The notes under the pieces are model-generated. The model made no database searches. It was not told where the DNA came from and saw nothing but the letters and a program-made list of their open reading frames with translations. The translations under genes were made by a program, and so were the position numbers. Of a stretch of 38,126 nucleotides of DNA, positions 12,144-20,916 are shown one piece after another. The stretch lies in IMG/VR virus record IMGVR_UViG_3300021138_000086, positions 1-38,126 of that record. The stretch is one strand, 5' to 3'. This stretch comes from a virus. The first letter of the stretch is position 1. Each line of letters begins with the position of its first letter.

Positions 12144-12272
12144 ATGTATGACTTTTTTAAACCAATTGAATTAAACAAGACCTATCAGCAAACCGAAAAA
12201 GCAATTAAAGACGCATACCATTTTTGGTTAGACGTTGCGATTGATACCCTCAAGCTATACAAAACTAAGTAA
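12144..12272 (+). CDS. 42-aa leader protein of the late region
   Basis: A 43-codon frame from ATG 12144 to TAA 12270-12272 with a strong AGGAGA RBS and a strong terminator 6 nt after the stop, which makes it a self-contained unit. The product (MYDFFKPIELNKTYQQTEKA, then IKDAYHFWLDVAIDTLKLYK) is one amphipathic helix rich in aromatic residues. It faintly recalls small phasin-like helical proteins, but I do not assign that. A control peptide or membrane-surface protein is conceivable. Confidence 0.65.
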   Translation: MYDFFKPIELNKTYQQTEKAIKDAYHFWLDVAIDTLKLYKTK

Positions 12273-12277
12273 TACCT

Positions 12278-12298
12278 AGGGCCTTCGGGCCCTTTTTT
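12278..12298 (+). terminator. Rho-independent terminator after the 42-aa gene
   Basis: Stem AGGGCC/GGCCCT with a TTCG tetraloop and six T residues. The UUCG loop and U-run make this a textbook strong terminator. It separates the short gene from the terminase operon, so the late genes need either readthrough (antitermination) or another promoter. Confidence 0.92.
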
Positions 12299-12398
12299 GT
12301 AGTTACAAGTACCCCCCGGAAATAACGTTATAACTACACGTTAAAAAATCTTTGTGTTACACTTCACATAACCGGAGTGCACCCAAACTTTTCCTCCT

Positions 12399-13046
12399 AT
12401 GACAACTGAGATACATGTATCACCAGAATTAACTGTTCCTATTCCAGTGGATCTAACTCCGCAGGAAGCTAAGTCATTGTATGAACAGGCTAAAGCCGCA
12501 TTTAATACGGCAGAGTTTCTATACTCCAATGGTTTAAAGCTAAGACCCGATAAAAAAGAAGACCAGGCTGCGCAACGTGAAGCGGCTAAACAAGCAACGG
12601 GCAGTCCAGATGCACAACGCCGACCATTTAATGCCAAAACAGCTTTGTGGTTGAATGATCTGTTGGATAAATACAACAATGCTGTAGTAGAAGATACGAT
12701 TCGCCTCAAAACCTACGTAACTACACGCTTAGTTGAGGAATCAGACCCCGTTTCGTTGGGTCAAAAGGCTGGAGACAGGCTAAGAGCGCTAGAAAGTCTA
12801 GGCCGACTCACACAATTGGGTATGTTTGCAGACAAACTAGAAGTAAATGTGTCCCATAAGAGTACAGATGAGCTAAAACAAGAGCTTGCTAAGAAATTAA
12901 ACAGGTATATGGGCCTAGCAGAAGAAGTTCCAGCGCAGGAAATTAAACAAATAGAAGAAAAAAAGCCGATAACTATTGATCTGAACAAGAAATTAGGTAA
13001 AGTTGAGCTAGGTGGCGGTGATGATATTGTGGAATTAGATGACTGA
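12399..13046 (+). CDS. terS: Probable terminase small subunit
   Basis: A 215-aa protein encoded immediately before, and overlapping by 8 nt, the large terminase gene, the normal place for the small subunit. The body is helical (SLYEQAKAAFNTAEFL; GDRLRALESLGRLTQLGMFA) and the C-terminus is acidic (GGGDDIVELDD). I do not see a clear N-terminal HTH, so the call rests mainly on position, size and helix content. No SD sequence lies directly before ATG 12399; the nearest (CCGGAG) is 23 nt upstream, so the start is somewhat uncertain. Confidence 0.7.
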   Translation: MTTEIHVSPELTVPIPVDLTPQEAKSLYEQAKAAFNTAEFLYSNGLKLRPDKKEDQAAQREAAKQATGSPDAQRRPFNAKTALWLNDLLDKYNNAVVEDTIRLKTYVTTRLVEESDPVSLGQKAGDRLRALESLGRLTQLGMFADKLEVNVSHKSTDELKQELAKKLNRYMGLAEEVPAQEIKQIEEKKPITIDLNKKLGKVELGGGDDIVELDD

Positions 13047-14601
13047 TACCGTTATCCAAGCTGAATTAGACCCGATTGAGATTCTAAAAAGTCTATCTCC
13101 GGAAGAACGTGCCCGTTTTTTAAAGGACATGCCGGCTGAAGAAGCTGCATCTACGTTAGAAATACTAGAAGAACTAGATACTCGGGATGCAAGGGAAGAA
13201 GTCCAGCAAGACTTCATGAAATTTGTTAACAGCGTCTGGCCTGAGTTTATTCATGGAAGGCACCATGAGAAAATGGCAAAGGCTTTTGAGGATGTAGCCA
13301 ATGGTACATGTAAACGTCTCATCATTAATATGCCTCCCCGTCACACTAAGTCTGAGTTTGCTTCTTATTTGCTACCAGCTTGGTTCCTCGGGAAGTTTCC
13401 TCAGAAGAAAGTTATCCAAACTTCGCACACCGCTGAGCTGGCTGTGGGCTTTGGCCGTAAAGTTAGGAACCTGGTGGACAACCCTCTGTATAGACGCCTT
13501 TTCCCTGCTATTGAACTCCAGTCAGACTCAAAGGCGGCAGGCCGTTGGAATACTAATTTTGGCGGTGATTATTTCGCTATCGGTGTGGGCGGTGCTGTTA
13601 CTGGTAAGGGAGCTGATCTTCTCATCATTGACGATCCACATTCTGAGCAAGAGGCTGCCATAGCTGCATTCAATCCAGAAGTCTACGATAAAGTTTATGA
13701 GTGGTTTACCTCTGGTCCTCGTCAGCGTTTACAACCTGGAGGCTCTATTGTAATCGTGATGACCCGCTGGTCGATGCGGGACTTGACTGCTCAGGTAGTA
13801 AAAAGTGCAGCCCAGCGTGGTGGGGATGAATGGCGTGTGATTGAGTTGCCAGCCATTTTGGATAGCGGCAAACCGCTTTGGCCAGAGTTTTGGTCCCTTA
13901 AAGAACTTGAAGCCCTACATACTGAATTACCTAACGCCAAATGGATGGCACAATATATGCAACAGCCGACGAGCGATAGCTCGGCGATTGTGAAGAGAGA
14001 GTGGTGGAAAATTTGGGAAGCCGAAAGACCTCCCGCTTGTGAATATATTATTCAGTCTTGGGATACGGCCCACGAAAAGAAAACCGTAAATGACTTCTCA
14101 ACTTGCACAACCTGGGGTGTTTTCTACAATGAGGAAGACCACAACCTACCAAACATTATCCTTTTGGACTCCTATAAGGAGCGCTTGGAATTTCCGGACC
14201 TCAAGGCGAAAGCGTATGAACTATACGAAGCGTATGAGCCGGACTCTCTTATTGTTGAGAAAAAGGCGGCTGGTGCGCCTCTCATTCAAGAACTTAGAAG
14301 GATGGGAATCCCTGTCGGGGAATTTAGTCCGGGGAAAGGTCAGGACAAGATTTCGAGGTTAAATTCAGTTGCAGATTTCTTTGCATCTGGTAAAGTATGG
14401 GCTCCAGCTACACGCTGGGCAGAAGAGCTGATAGACGAGGTTGCGGCATTCCCTTCGGGCGAACACGACGACTTAGTGGACTCAATGACATTAGCGCTAA
14501 TGAGATTTAGGCAGGGGGGCTTTTTGCGCTTACCTACCGACGAACCAGAAGAGATTAAATGGTTCAAATCTAAAAGAGGCGCTGGGTATTATAACGTTTA
14601 A
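13039..14601 (+). CDS. terL: Terminase large subunit
   Basis: A 520-aa packaging motor with both domains. ATPase: Walker A variant PPRHTKS at residues 99-105, Walker B LLIIDDP at 194-200, and a coupling-type motif in VMTRWS near 240. RNase H-like nuclease: Asp342 in QSWDTAH, Glu407 in LIVEKKAAG, and Asp478/Asp481 in EHDDLVDS. The lengths and motif order match T4-like/phage gp17-type large terminases, indicating that concatemeric DNA is cut and pumped into procapsids. It starts inside the end of the small-subunit gene, so the two are co-translated. Confidence 0.95.
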   Translation: MTDTVIQAELDPIEILKSLSPEERARFLKDMPAEEAASTLEILEELDTRDAREEVQQDFMKFVNSVWPEFIHGRHHEKMAKAFEDVANGTCKRLIINMPPRHTKSEFASYLLPAWFLGKFPQKKVIQTSHTAELAVGFGRKVRNLVDNPLYRRLFPAIELQSDSKAAGRWNTNFGGDYFAIGVGGAVTGKGADLLIIDDPHSEQEAAIAAFNPEVYDKVYEWFTSGPRQRLQPGGSIVIVMTRWSMRDLTAQVVKSAAQRGGDEWRVIELPAILDSGKPLWPEFWSLKELEALHTELPNAKWMAQYMQQPTSDSSAIVKREWWKIWEAERPPACEYIIQSWDTAHEKKTVNDFSTCTTWGVFYNEEDHNLPNIILLDSYKERLEFPDLKAKAYELYEAYEPDSLIVEKKAAGAPLIQELRRMGIPVGEFSPGKGQDKISRLNSVADFFASGKVWAPATRWAEELIDEVAAFPSGEHDDLVDSMTLALMRFRQGGFLRLPTDEPEEIKWFKSKRGAGYYNV

Positions 14602-14612
14602 GGACAAACGAC

Positions 14613-17141
14613 ATGGCAATAGATAAAGGCATTTACCAAGCCCCGGCAGGGATCGCAGATACACAAGAGCCAGCACTCGAGATTGAGATTCTTGGCCCAG
14701 GTGATGAAATCGGTGACACCGAGAGTGGTATCGAAGAAGAGGACACAGGTTCCGACAAGTTTAATGAAAACCTTGCTGAGGACATGGATGAACGTGAACT
14801 TCAGTCTATTGCTAGTGAATTAATTGGTTTGTTTGATGCAGACGTGTCTGCTCGTAAAGATTGGGCTGATACCTATGTCGAAGGTCTAAAACTATTGGGA
14901 TTAAAGTATGAGGAAACTACTGAACCATGGGCGGGTGCCTGCGGGGTGTACCATCCAATGCTTGCTGAAGCGGTGGTCAAGTTCCAGTCCGAAGCTATTA
15001 TGGAGACCTTTCCGGCGATGGGTCCCGTTAAGACAAAAATTATTGGAAAAGAGACTACGAGCAAGAAAGAGGCATCATACCGTGTATCGGAGGATATGAA
15101 TTATCGCTTGACTGAGCAGATGAGCGAGTATCGCCCAGAGCATGAAAAGCTTTTATGGAATTTGCCTTTAGCTGGTTCAGCATTTAAAAAGGTGTATTTT
15201 GACCCAGCCCTTGGCCGTCAAGTAGCAATGTTTATACCTGCAGAAGATTTAGTTGTTCCTTATGGCGCATCAAACTTAGATAACGCTGGTCGCATCAGCC
15301 ACGTAATGCGCAAGACCAAGAATGATGTGAAAAAGCTTCAGGCTGCTGGCTTTTGGCGTGATATTGATTTGGGCGAGCCAACAAACATTCTTGATGACAT
15401 CGAGAAACGCAAAGCAGAAGAGCAAGGATTTACTGCAACTACAGATAATCGTTTCAGAATTATTGAGATGCACGTGGACTATGATCTACCCGGGCACGAA
15501 GATGAGGACGGAATTGCACTACCTTACATCATTACTATAGAAAAGAGCACCGGAAGAGTGCTTGCGATTCGCCGCAACTGGTATGAGGGTGATAACCTTA
15601 AATTGAAACGTACACATTTCGTGCACTATCAATACGTACCGGGATTTGGATTTTATGGATATGGACTCATTCACCTCATTGGCGGTTATGCTCGTTCCGC
15701 TACTACTATTATTCGCCAGCTCGTCGACGCAGGGACCCTCAGCAATTTACCGGGCGGTCTCAAAGCACGAGGCTTACGGGTTAAGGGAGACGACACCCCA
15801 ATCAGCCCAGGAGAATTCCGAGATGTAGACGTACCATCAGGTGTCATTAAAGACAACATTATGCTCCTGCCGTATAAGGAGCCTAGCCAAACTTTGATGG
15901 CGTTATTCAATCAAATAGTTCAAGAAGGTCGTGCATTTGTTTCCGCCGGAGATCTCCAGGTATCTGATATGGGTGGTAATGCACCTGTTGGAACTACTTT
16001 GGCTATTTTGGAGCGCACCCTCAAGGTAATGTCGGCTATCCAAGCCCGTTTGCATTACTCAATGAAGCAGGAGTTCAACCTCCTCAAAGTAATTATTGCG
16101 GACTACACAGATGAGGATTATGAATATGAACCTGAAGATGGTACTCCAGCAGCTAAAAAATCGGATTACGATGATGTTGAGGTTTTACCGGTTAGCGACC
16201 CTAATGCGAGCACGATGGCGCAGAAAATCGTACAGTATCAAGCTGTGCTCCAACTGGCTCAATCGGCACCGCAACTCTACAACCTCCCGCTCCTCCACCG
16301 CCAGATGATTGAAGTTCTTGGTATCAAGAATGCTCAAAAACTTGTACCAATGGCAGAAGACCAAAAACCTGCTGACCCAGTCACAGAGAATCAAAATATT
16401 CTCATGATGAAGCCGGTTAAGGCGTTTAGCTACCAAGACCATGAAGCGCATATCCAGGTCCACATGGCGGCAATGCAAGATCCTAAGATCCAAGCGTTAC
16501 TACAAAATAACCCACAAGCTCAGCAGATTGGCTCGGCTATGATGGCTCACGTCAATGAGCACTTAGGTTATGCGTATCGTGCACAGATTGCACAACAGAT
16601 GGGTATGCCAATGCCTCCACAGCAACTTGATGATAGGGGTGAAGAGGAAGATGTTGAATTTACTCCAGAGATGGAAGCTCAGTTAGCTCCGATGATGGCC
16701 CAAGCTGCACAGAAATTGCTACAGCAAAACCAGCAAGCTCAACAAGCCCAGCAAAATGCTCAGCAACAACAAGATCCGATTATCCAGATCCAAATGCAAG
16801 AGCTGCAAATCAAGCAACAAGAGCAACAGCGTAAAGCTACTAAAGACCAACAGGACTTCCAGCTCAAGCAAGAACAGTTACGTATCGAAGAAGAGCGTAT
16901 CAAGTCTCAGGCTTTGATTGCTGCAGGTAATGCTATTAATCAGGCAGGCATGAGCCAGGCTAAACTTAAAGCCCAACGTATCCAAAAAGGTGGCGAGATT
17001 TTAGGTAAGGCAGTAGAAAAAGATGCCCAGCTTAGACATGAGAAAAACGCTCAAGGACGCCAACACCTCCACGAGATGATGAAGACTGAACAACTAGCTG
17101 AGATGCAACCAGCACAACCAAAAAAGGAAACTAAAGAGTGA
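14613..17141 (+). CDS. Portal protein
   Basis: An 842-aa protein directly after the large terminase, with the large size typical of podoviral portals. Acidic N-terminus; core segments such as EEDMNYRLTEQMSEYRPEHE and IRQLVDAGTLSNLPGGLKAR fit portal proteins of aquatic podovirus-like phages. From about residue 690 it becomes a long Gln-rich coiled coil (QQNQQAQQAQQ and on), probably the barrel or crown that extends into the capsid in P22-like portals. It ends with a GTGA overlap to the next gene. It forms the dodecameric DNA channel at one capsid vertex. Confidence 0.88.
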   Translation: MAIDKGIYQAPAGIADTQEPALEIEILGPGDEIGDTESGIEEEDTGSDKFNENLAEDMDERELQSIASELIGLFDADVSARKDWADTYVEGLKLLGLKYEETTEPWAGACGVYHPMLAEAVVKFQSEAIMETFPAMGPVKTKIIGKETTSKKEASYRVSEDMNYRLTEQMSEYRPEHEKLLWNLPLAGSAFKKVYFDPALGRQVAMFIPAEDLVVPYGASNLDNAGRISHVMRKTKNDVKKLQAAGFWRDIDLGEPTNILDDIEKRKAEEQGFTATTDNRFRIIEMHVDYDLPGHEDEDGIALPYIITIEKSTGRVLAIRRNWYEGDNLKLKRTHFVHYQYVPGFGFYGYGLIHLIGGYARSATTIIRQLVDAGTLSNLPGGLKARGLRVKGDDTPISPGEFRDVDVPSGVIKDNIMLLPYKEPSQTLMALFNQIVQEGRAFVSAGDLQVSDMGGNAPVGTTLAILERTLKVMSAIQARLHYSMKQEFNLLKVIIADYTDEDYEYEPEDGTPAAKKSDYDDVEVLPVSDPNASTMAQKIVQYQAVLQLAQSAPQLYNLPLLHRQMIEVLGIKNAQKLVPMAEDQKPADPVTENQNILMMKPVKAFSYQDHEAHIQVHMAAMQDPKIQALLQNNPQAQQIGSAMMAHVNEHLGYAYRAQIAQQMGMPMPPQQLDDRGEEEDVEFTPEMEAQLAPMMAQAAQKLLQQNQQAQQAQQNAQQQQDPIIQIQMQELQIKQQEQQRKATKDQQDFQLKQEQLRIEEERIKSQALIAAGNAINQAGMSQAKLKAQRIQKGGEILGKAVEKDAQLRHEKNAQGRQHLHEMMKTEQLAEMQPAQPKKETKE

Positions 17142-17326
17142 CCGAGTATGAATACCTAGTCCGAGAGTTAAATCTAATGATCGAGTCTAGAGCACAATCC
17201 GTTGCCGATGGCAGCTGCAAAGCGTACGATGAGTACAAACACACAACAGGGATTATCCGTGGTCTTGCCCTGGCTGTGGATTTTATTAAAGACCGTGAGC
17301 AAAAAACAAAGGATGAAGATGAGTGA
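17138..17326 (+). CDS. Small hypothetical protein, 62 aa
   Basis: Starts at GTG 17138, overlapping the portal stop (GTGA), and ends overlapping the GroES-like start by 8 nt. The product is helical and charged (YEYLVRELNLMIESRAQSV; GIIRGLALAVDFIKDREQK). The fully coupled arrangement portal, this gene, GroES-like supports translation. Its size and place between the portal and the cochaperonin recall small accessory proteins of the head module, but no specific function is supported. Confidence 0.65.
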   Translation: MTEYEYLVRELNLMIESRAQSVADGSCKAYDEYKHTTGIIRGLALAVDFIKDREQKTKDEDE

Positions 17327-17720
17327 CATCATTATCAGCGATGCCTTGGGGAATCTCTCAAAGCTACCTGAAAAACCTGAAGCAAAAGCAACACAACTTC
17401 CAAAAGCTGCTGGCTACCATATCTTGTGTATGGTTCCACAGGTTGAAGAAGAGTATGAAAGCGGTTTATTAAAGTCAGCGGTAACACAGCAACACGAAGA
17501 AGTCCTAACACCCGTGCTTTTTGTTATGGACATTGGACCTGATGCTTATGCCGACAAAGAGCGTTTTCCCAGCGGTCCGCTGTGCAAAGTTGGTGACTTC
17601 GTGTTGATTCGCCCTAGTTCTGGTTCACGCCTCAAGATTCATGGCCGTGAGTTCAGAATTATCAACGATGATTCCGTAGAAGCCGTAGTAGAAGATCCTC
17701 GTGGCATTACGAGAGCATAA
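17319..17720 (+). CDS. GroES-like co-chaperonin
   Basis: A 133-aa protein. ATG at 17319 is chosen (AAAGG 6 nt upstream); a longer frame overlaps the upstream gene extensively and lacks an RBS. The GroES fold is visible: strand GYHILCMVPQVEEEY, a mobile-loop region at about 48-60 (SGLLKSAVTQQHEE), strand VLFVMDIGPDAY, then CKVGDFVLIRPSSGSRLKI, and EFRIINDDSVEAVVED at the end. These align with the VKVGD.VLF...G..VKI.G.E..I....DI.AVIE signature of Cpn10. As with T4 gp31, it would cap host GroEL to fold the capsid protein, whose gene lies in the same operon. Confidence 0.85.
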   Translation: MSDIIISDALGNLSKLPEKPEAKATQLPKAAGYHILCMVPQVEEEYESGLLKSAVTQQHEEVLTPVLFVMDIGPDAYADKERFPSGPLCKVGDFVLIRPSSGSRLKIHGREFRIINDDSVEAVVEDPRGITRA

Positions 17721-17731
17721 AGGAGGTTTAC

Positions 17732-18781
17732 ATGTCTGAAGAATTTGGGGCTGTAACTTTTGGTAAGGGCGGTAAGGTTATCCCTCTAGGTGGTACTGAG
17801 GGCGATACTTTTGAGTTCCCTGACGAAATTGCAGCCAGAGAAGAAGTACAAAAAGAAGCAAAGGCGGCGCCTGAGGTAGATATTGAGATTGTTGATGATA
17901 CTCCTCCAGAAGACCGTGGTCGTGAACCAATGGAAGCTGATGCAGCAGCTATTGATGATGAAGATGAACTACTTAGTTATGACAAGAAAGTTCAAAAACG
18001 CATTAAGAAGCTAACCAAAGGCTACCATGACATCCGTCGTGAGAAAGAAGAAGCTCTCAAAATGCGTGAAGAAGCGCTTAGAGTGGCTCAATTCTTGGTT
18101 GATGAGAACAAACGCATCCAAAATACCCTGCATGAAGGTAGTAAAGTATTCATTCAGCAAGGTCAAGAAGGTGCCGAAGCAGCTCTTATTTTGGCTAAAA
18201 AGGCGTACAAAGAGGCTTATGAGGCCGGAGATAGCGACGCCCTAGTAGATGCACAACAAGCAATGGCAGAAGCAACGCTAAAGCTTGATCGTGCTAAAAC
18301 TATGCAGCCAATTCAACCAAAAGAACAGGAATTCCAGCTTCCAACGTATGCACCAGAAGCACCAGCACAGGATCCTAAGCTAACAAAATGGCTAGATGCT
18401 AACGACTGGTACGGTGGTGAAACAGCTGAAGAAGATGAAATGACTGGTCTCGCTATTACGATCCATAACCGTCTTGCAAAAGAATTTGGTGAAAAATATG
18501 TTGGATCCGATGAGTATTACTCAAAAATCAGTGATACAATCCGGAAAAGATTCCCCGATTATTTCGGGAGCGACGATCAAGAAGTTGAAGAAGTACAAGA
18601 AACAAAACCGGTTAAGACCCGTGCCAAACCCGCTGCCAGTGTTGTAGCTCCTGCTACTCGCTCAGTTGCCCCCAAGAAAGTACAACTTACGCCTACTCAG
18701 GTACAGATTGCGAAGCGCTTAGGTGTGCCTCTAGATCTTTATGCCAAGAAGGTTGCCGAACAAATGAATGGAGATAGATAA
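17732..18781 (+). CDS. Probable scaffolding protein
   Basis: A 349-aa protein between portal and capsid genes. Acidic N-terminus (EVDIEIVDDTPPEDRGREP), a long charged helical/coiled-coil centre (about 95-215; KKVQKRIKKLTKGYHDIRRE and following), a Pro/Glu-rich linker and a short basic C-terminal helix (RLGVPLDLYAKKVAEQM). This composition, acidic and helical with a basic terminal capsid-binding helix, and its location are typical of podoviral scaffolding proteins, which guide procapsid assembly and then leave. An AAGGAGG RBS precedes it. Confidence 0.8.
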   Translation: MSEEFGAVTFGKGGKVIPLGGTEGDTFEFPDEIAAREEVQKEAKAAPEVDIEIVDDTPPEDRGREPMEADAAAIDDEDELLSYDKKVQKRIKKLTKGYHDIRREKEEALKMREEALRVAQFLVDENKRIQNTLHEGSKVFIQQGQEGAEAALILAKKAYKEAYEAGDSDALVDAQQAMAEATLKLDRAKTMQPIQPKEQEFQLPTYAPEAPAQDPKLTKWLDANDWYGGETAEEDEMTGLAITIHNRLAKEFGEKYVGSDEYYSKISDTIRKRFPDYFGSDDQEVEEVQETKPVKTRAKPAASVVAPATRSVAPKKVQLTPTQVQIAKRLGVPLDLYAKKVAEQMNGDR

Positions 18782-19227
18782 TGGTTAAGAAAACCCGTGA
18801 ATTAGAAAGTCGTGAAACTGAAGTACGTCCAATTGATAGTTGGGCACCGCCTCAGTTGTTACCAACGCCAGATCCTCGTGAAGGCTGGGCACATCGTTGG
18901 GTTAGAACTTCTACTATGGGCTCTGCTGATCCCATGAATGTCTCAGCTAAGCGTAGGGAAGGTTTTGAGCCTGTTAAGGCTGAGGATTATCCTGAACTTA
19001 TGAGCCATGCTTCCGTTGATGGACAGTTTAAAGGCTCAATTGAAATTGGTGGTTTAGTTTTATGTCGTGCTCCAAAAGAGTTTATGGAACAACGTGCTGC
19101 TTATTACAGCAAGTTAAATAATTCTCAAATGGAGTCCGTAGACAATAACTTCATGGCCCAGAATGACCCACGTATGCCGATGTTTAAAGAGCGGTCTACT
19201 AAAGTTACTTTTGGAAAAGGAAGTTAA
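18781..19227 (+). CDS. Conserved head-module protein, 148 aa
   Basis: Starts on the scaffold stop (TAATG). Early motif SWAPPQLLPTPDPREGWAHR and later FMEQRAAYYSKLNNSQMES are patterns I associate with unnamed proteins between scaffold and capsid in aquatic phages. Mixed charge, no membrane segment. Probably virion- or procapsid-associated; the role is inferred only from position. Confidence 0.7.
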   Translation: MVKKTRELESRETEVRPIDSWAPPQLLPTPDPREGWAHRWVRTSTMGSADPMNVSAKRREGFEPVKAEDYPELMSHASVDGQFKGSIEIGGLVLCRAPKEFMEQRAAYYSKLNNSQMESVDNNFMAQNDPRMPMFKERSTKVTFGKGS

Positions 19228-19254
19228 TTTTTAATTTAATTTAAGGAGCTTTTT

Positions 19255-19935
19255 ATGAGCACAGTATCGGCCCCATACGGGCTTAAACCAATCAGTTTGA
19301 TTGGCGGTCAATCCTTTACTGGCGGCACAATCCGTGAGTATTTATTGACCACAAATAACACCGCACCTATTTTTAATGGTGACTTGGTGCAATTAGGCGC
19401 ATCTGCTGCTGGCCAACCTACAGTCGTTACAGCTACTCCAGTAGTTGGTACACAAGTTGGTTTGGTTGGTGTTTGCGTAGGTGTTCGTTATCAATTGGCT
19501 GGCCAACAACTCGGCTATCCTTTGTATGCGCAATACTTGCCAGCTAACGCTGTAACAGCAGGCTACACAAACATTTTCATTCGTGTAGTTGAAGACCCAG
19601 ATCAGTTGTATCAAGTTCAAGCCGCTGGTTCCGTAGGTTACGGTTCTATTGGTAAGACAGCAGCATTGGGTAACTTCACAGGCGGCACAGGTTCTACAAC
19701 TGGTTCTACAACTACAGGTAACTCTGTAATTAACGTAACTGGTACATTATCTAGTGGCGCTTTGACTGTAAGCAATGCTAATACAGCAGCAGTAAAAATC
19801 GTTGACTTGGTTAACTCCAGCTCAACATTCGGTGGTAACTTCCCATCGAACCCAGGCGATGCATACACAGATTTGATCGTTAAGATCAACTTTGGTGCGC
19901 ATTCTTATTATCAAGCTGCTGGTACAGCTAACTAA
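19255..19935 (+). CDS. Probable capsid decoration or minor head protein
   Basis: A 226-aa protein directly before the major capsid gene, with the same strong TAAGGAGCT ribosome site. The sequence is beta-rich and low in charge, with Gly/Ser/Thr-rich segments (GNFTGGTGSTTGSTTTGNSV) that look like surface loops. It begins SAPYGLKPISLIGGQ, a start I recall from structural proteins next to capsid genes in environmental phages. A capsid-surface or head-stabilising role is inferred; it could also be a head-closure protein. Confidence 0.7.
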   Translation: MSTVSAPYGLKPISLIGGQSFTGGTIREYLLTTNNTAPIFNGDLVQLGASAAGQPTVVTATPVVGTQVGLVGVCVGVRYQLAGQQLGYPLYAQYLPANAVTAGYTNIFIRVVEDPDQLYQVQAAGSVGYGSIGKTAALGNFTGGTGSTTGSTTTGNSVINVTGTLSSGALTVSNANTAAVKIVDLVNSSSTFGGNFPSNPGDAYTDLIVKINFGAHSYYQAAGTAN

Positions 19936-19950
19936 TTAAGGAGCTAAATA

Positions 19951-20868
19951 ATGGCTATTTCACGTTCACAACTCCTTAAAGAGTTACTCCCAGGTCTGAA
20001 TGCATTGTTCGGATTAGAATACGCACGCTACGGCGAAGAGCACAAAGAGATTTACGAAACTGAATCTTCTGAGCGTTCTTTCGAAGAAGAAACCAAGTTG
20101 TCCGGTTTCTCTGCAGCCCCTGTTAAAAACGAGGGCGGCGCTATCTCTTACGATAATGCACAAGAAGCATGGTCCACACGCTACTCACACGAAACCATCG
20201 CTTTAGGTTTCTCAATCACTGAAGAAGCGATTGAAGATAACTTGTACGACAGCTTGTCTGCTCGTTACACTAAAGCATTGGCTCGTGCTATGGCTTACAC
20301 CAAGCAAGTTAAAGCTGCATCTGTATTGAATAATGGTTTCAACACCTCTGGTTCGTACAACGGCGGCGACGGCGTATCTTTGTTCAACACTGCTCACCCA
20401 TTGGTTTCTGGCGGCACAAACAGCAACACTGCTGCTGTACCTGTCGACTTGAATGAAACTTCTTTGGAAGCTGCTGTTATTCAAATTGCTGCTTGGACTG
20501 ACGAGCGTGGTCTTTTGATCGCTGCTAAACCACGTAAATTGGTAGTTCCACCTGCTTTGATGTTCGTTGCAACTCGTTTGCTCGAAACTAAATTGCGTGT
20601 TGGTACAACTGATAACGATATTAGCGCTATCAACAACAACGGTACAATTCCTGAAGGTTACACAGTTAACCACTTCTTGACCGACACAAACGGCTGGTTC
20701 TTAACTACCGACGTTCCAAACGGTTTGAAGCACTTCGAGCGTACACCACTCCAGAATTCTATGGACGGTGACTTCGACACAGGTAACGTACGTTACAAAT
20801 CCCGTGAGCGTTACAGCTTCGGTTGGTCAGACCCACTCGGTGTCTGGGGCTCTTCCGGTTCTAACTAA
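19951..20868 (+). CDS. Major capsid protein, Mu gpT-like
   Basis: A 305-aa protein with the features of Mu gpT-like major head subunits. N-terminal LLKELLPGLNALFGLEYARY, a glutamate-rich segment (SERSFEEETKLSGF), then helix TIALGFSITEEAIEDNLY and RYTKALARAMAYTKQVKAA, followed by the LFNTAHPL segment typical of this family, and a C-terminal RYSFGWSDPLGVWGS. The strong RBS (TAAGGAG) and codon use rich in GCT/GGT/TCT fit high expression. It is followed by a terminator 22 nt after its stop. The shell is built from hundreds of copies. Confidence 0.92.
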   Translation: MAISRSQLLKELLPGLNALFGLEYARYGEEHKEIYETESSERSFEEETKLSGFSAAPVKNEGGAISYDNAQEAWSTRYSHETIALGFSITEEAIEDNLYDSLSARYTKALARAMAYTKQVKAASVLNNGFNTSGSYNGGDGVSLFNTAHPLVSGGTNSNTAAVPVDLNETSLEAAVIQIAAWTDERGLLIAAKPRKLVVPPALMFVATRLLETKLRVGTTDNDISAINNNGTIPEGYTVNHFLTDTNGWFLTTDVPNGLKHFERTPLQNSMDGDFDTGNVRYKSRERYSFGWSDPLGVWGSSGSN

Positions 20869-20889
20869 AATAGAACTAGAGTCAATGAG

Positions 20890-20916
20890 AACCCCGCTCA
20901 CAAGGCGGGGTTTTTT
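20890..20916 (+). terminator. Terminator after the capsid gene
   Basis: Stem AACCCCGC/GCGGGGTT with a 7-nt loop, then TTTT and more Ts. It would end or attenuate the packaging/capsid transcript. Its upstream arm overlaps the 3' end of the antisense HNH gene. Confidence 0.9.

Noticed and set aside
18545-18575. CCCCGATTATTTCGGG inside the scaffold gene as another operator copy
   Set aside because: Wrong spacing and arms compared with the 15-bp palindrome; chance within coding sequence.
20212-20673. A 153-aa minus-strand frame inside the capsid gene
   Set aside because: It arises from the biased codon use of the highly expressed capsid gene; no start signals.
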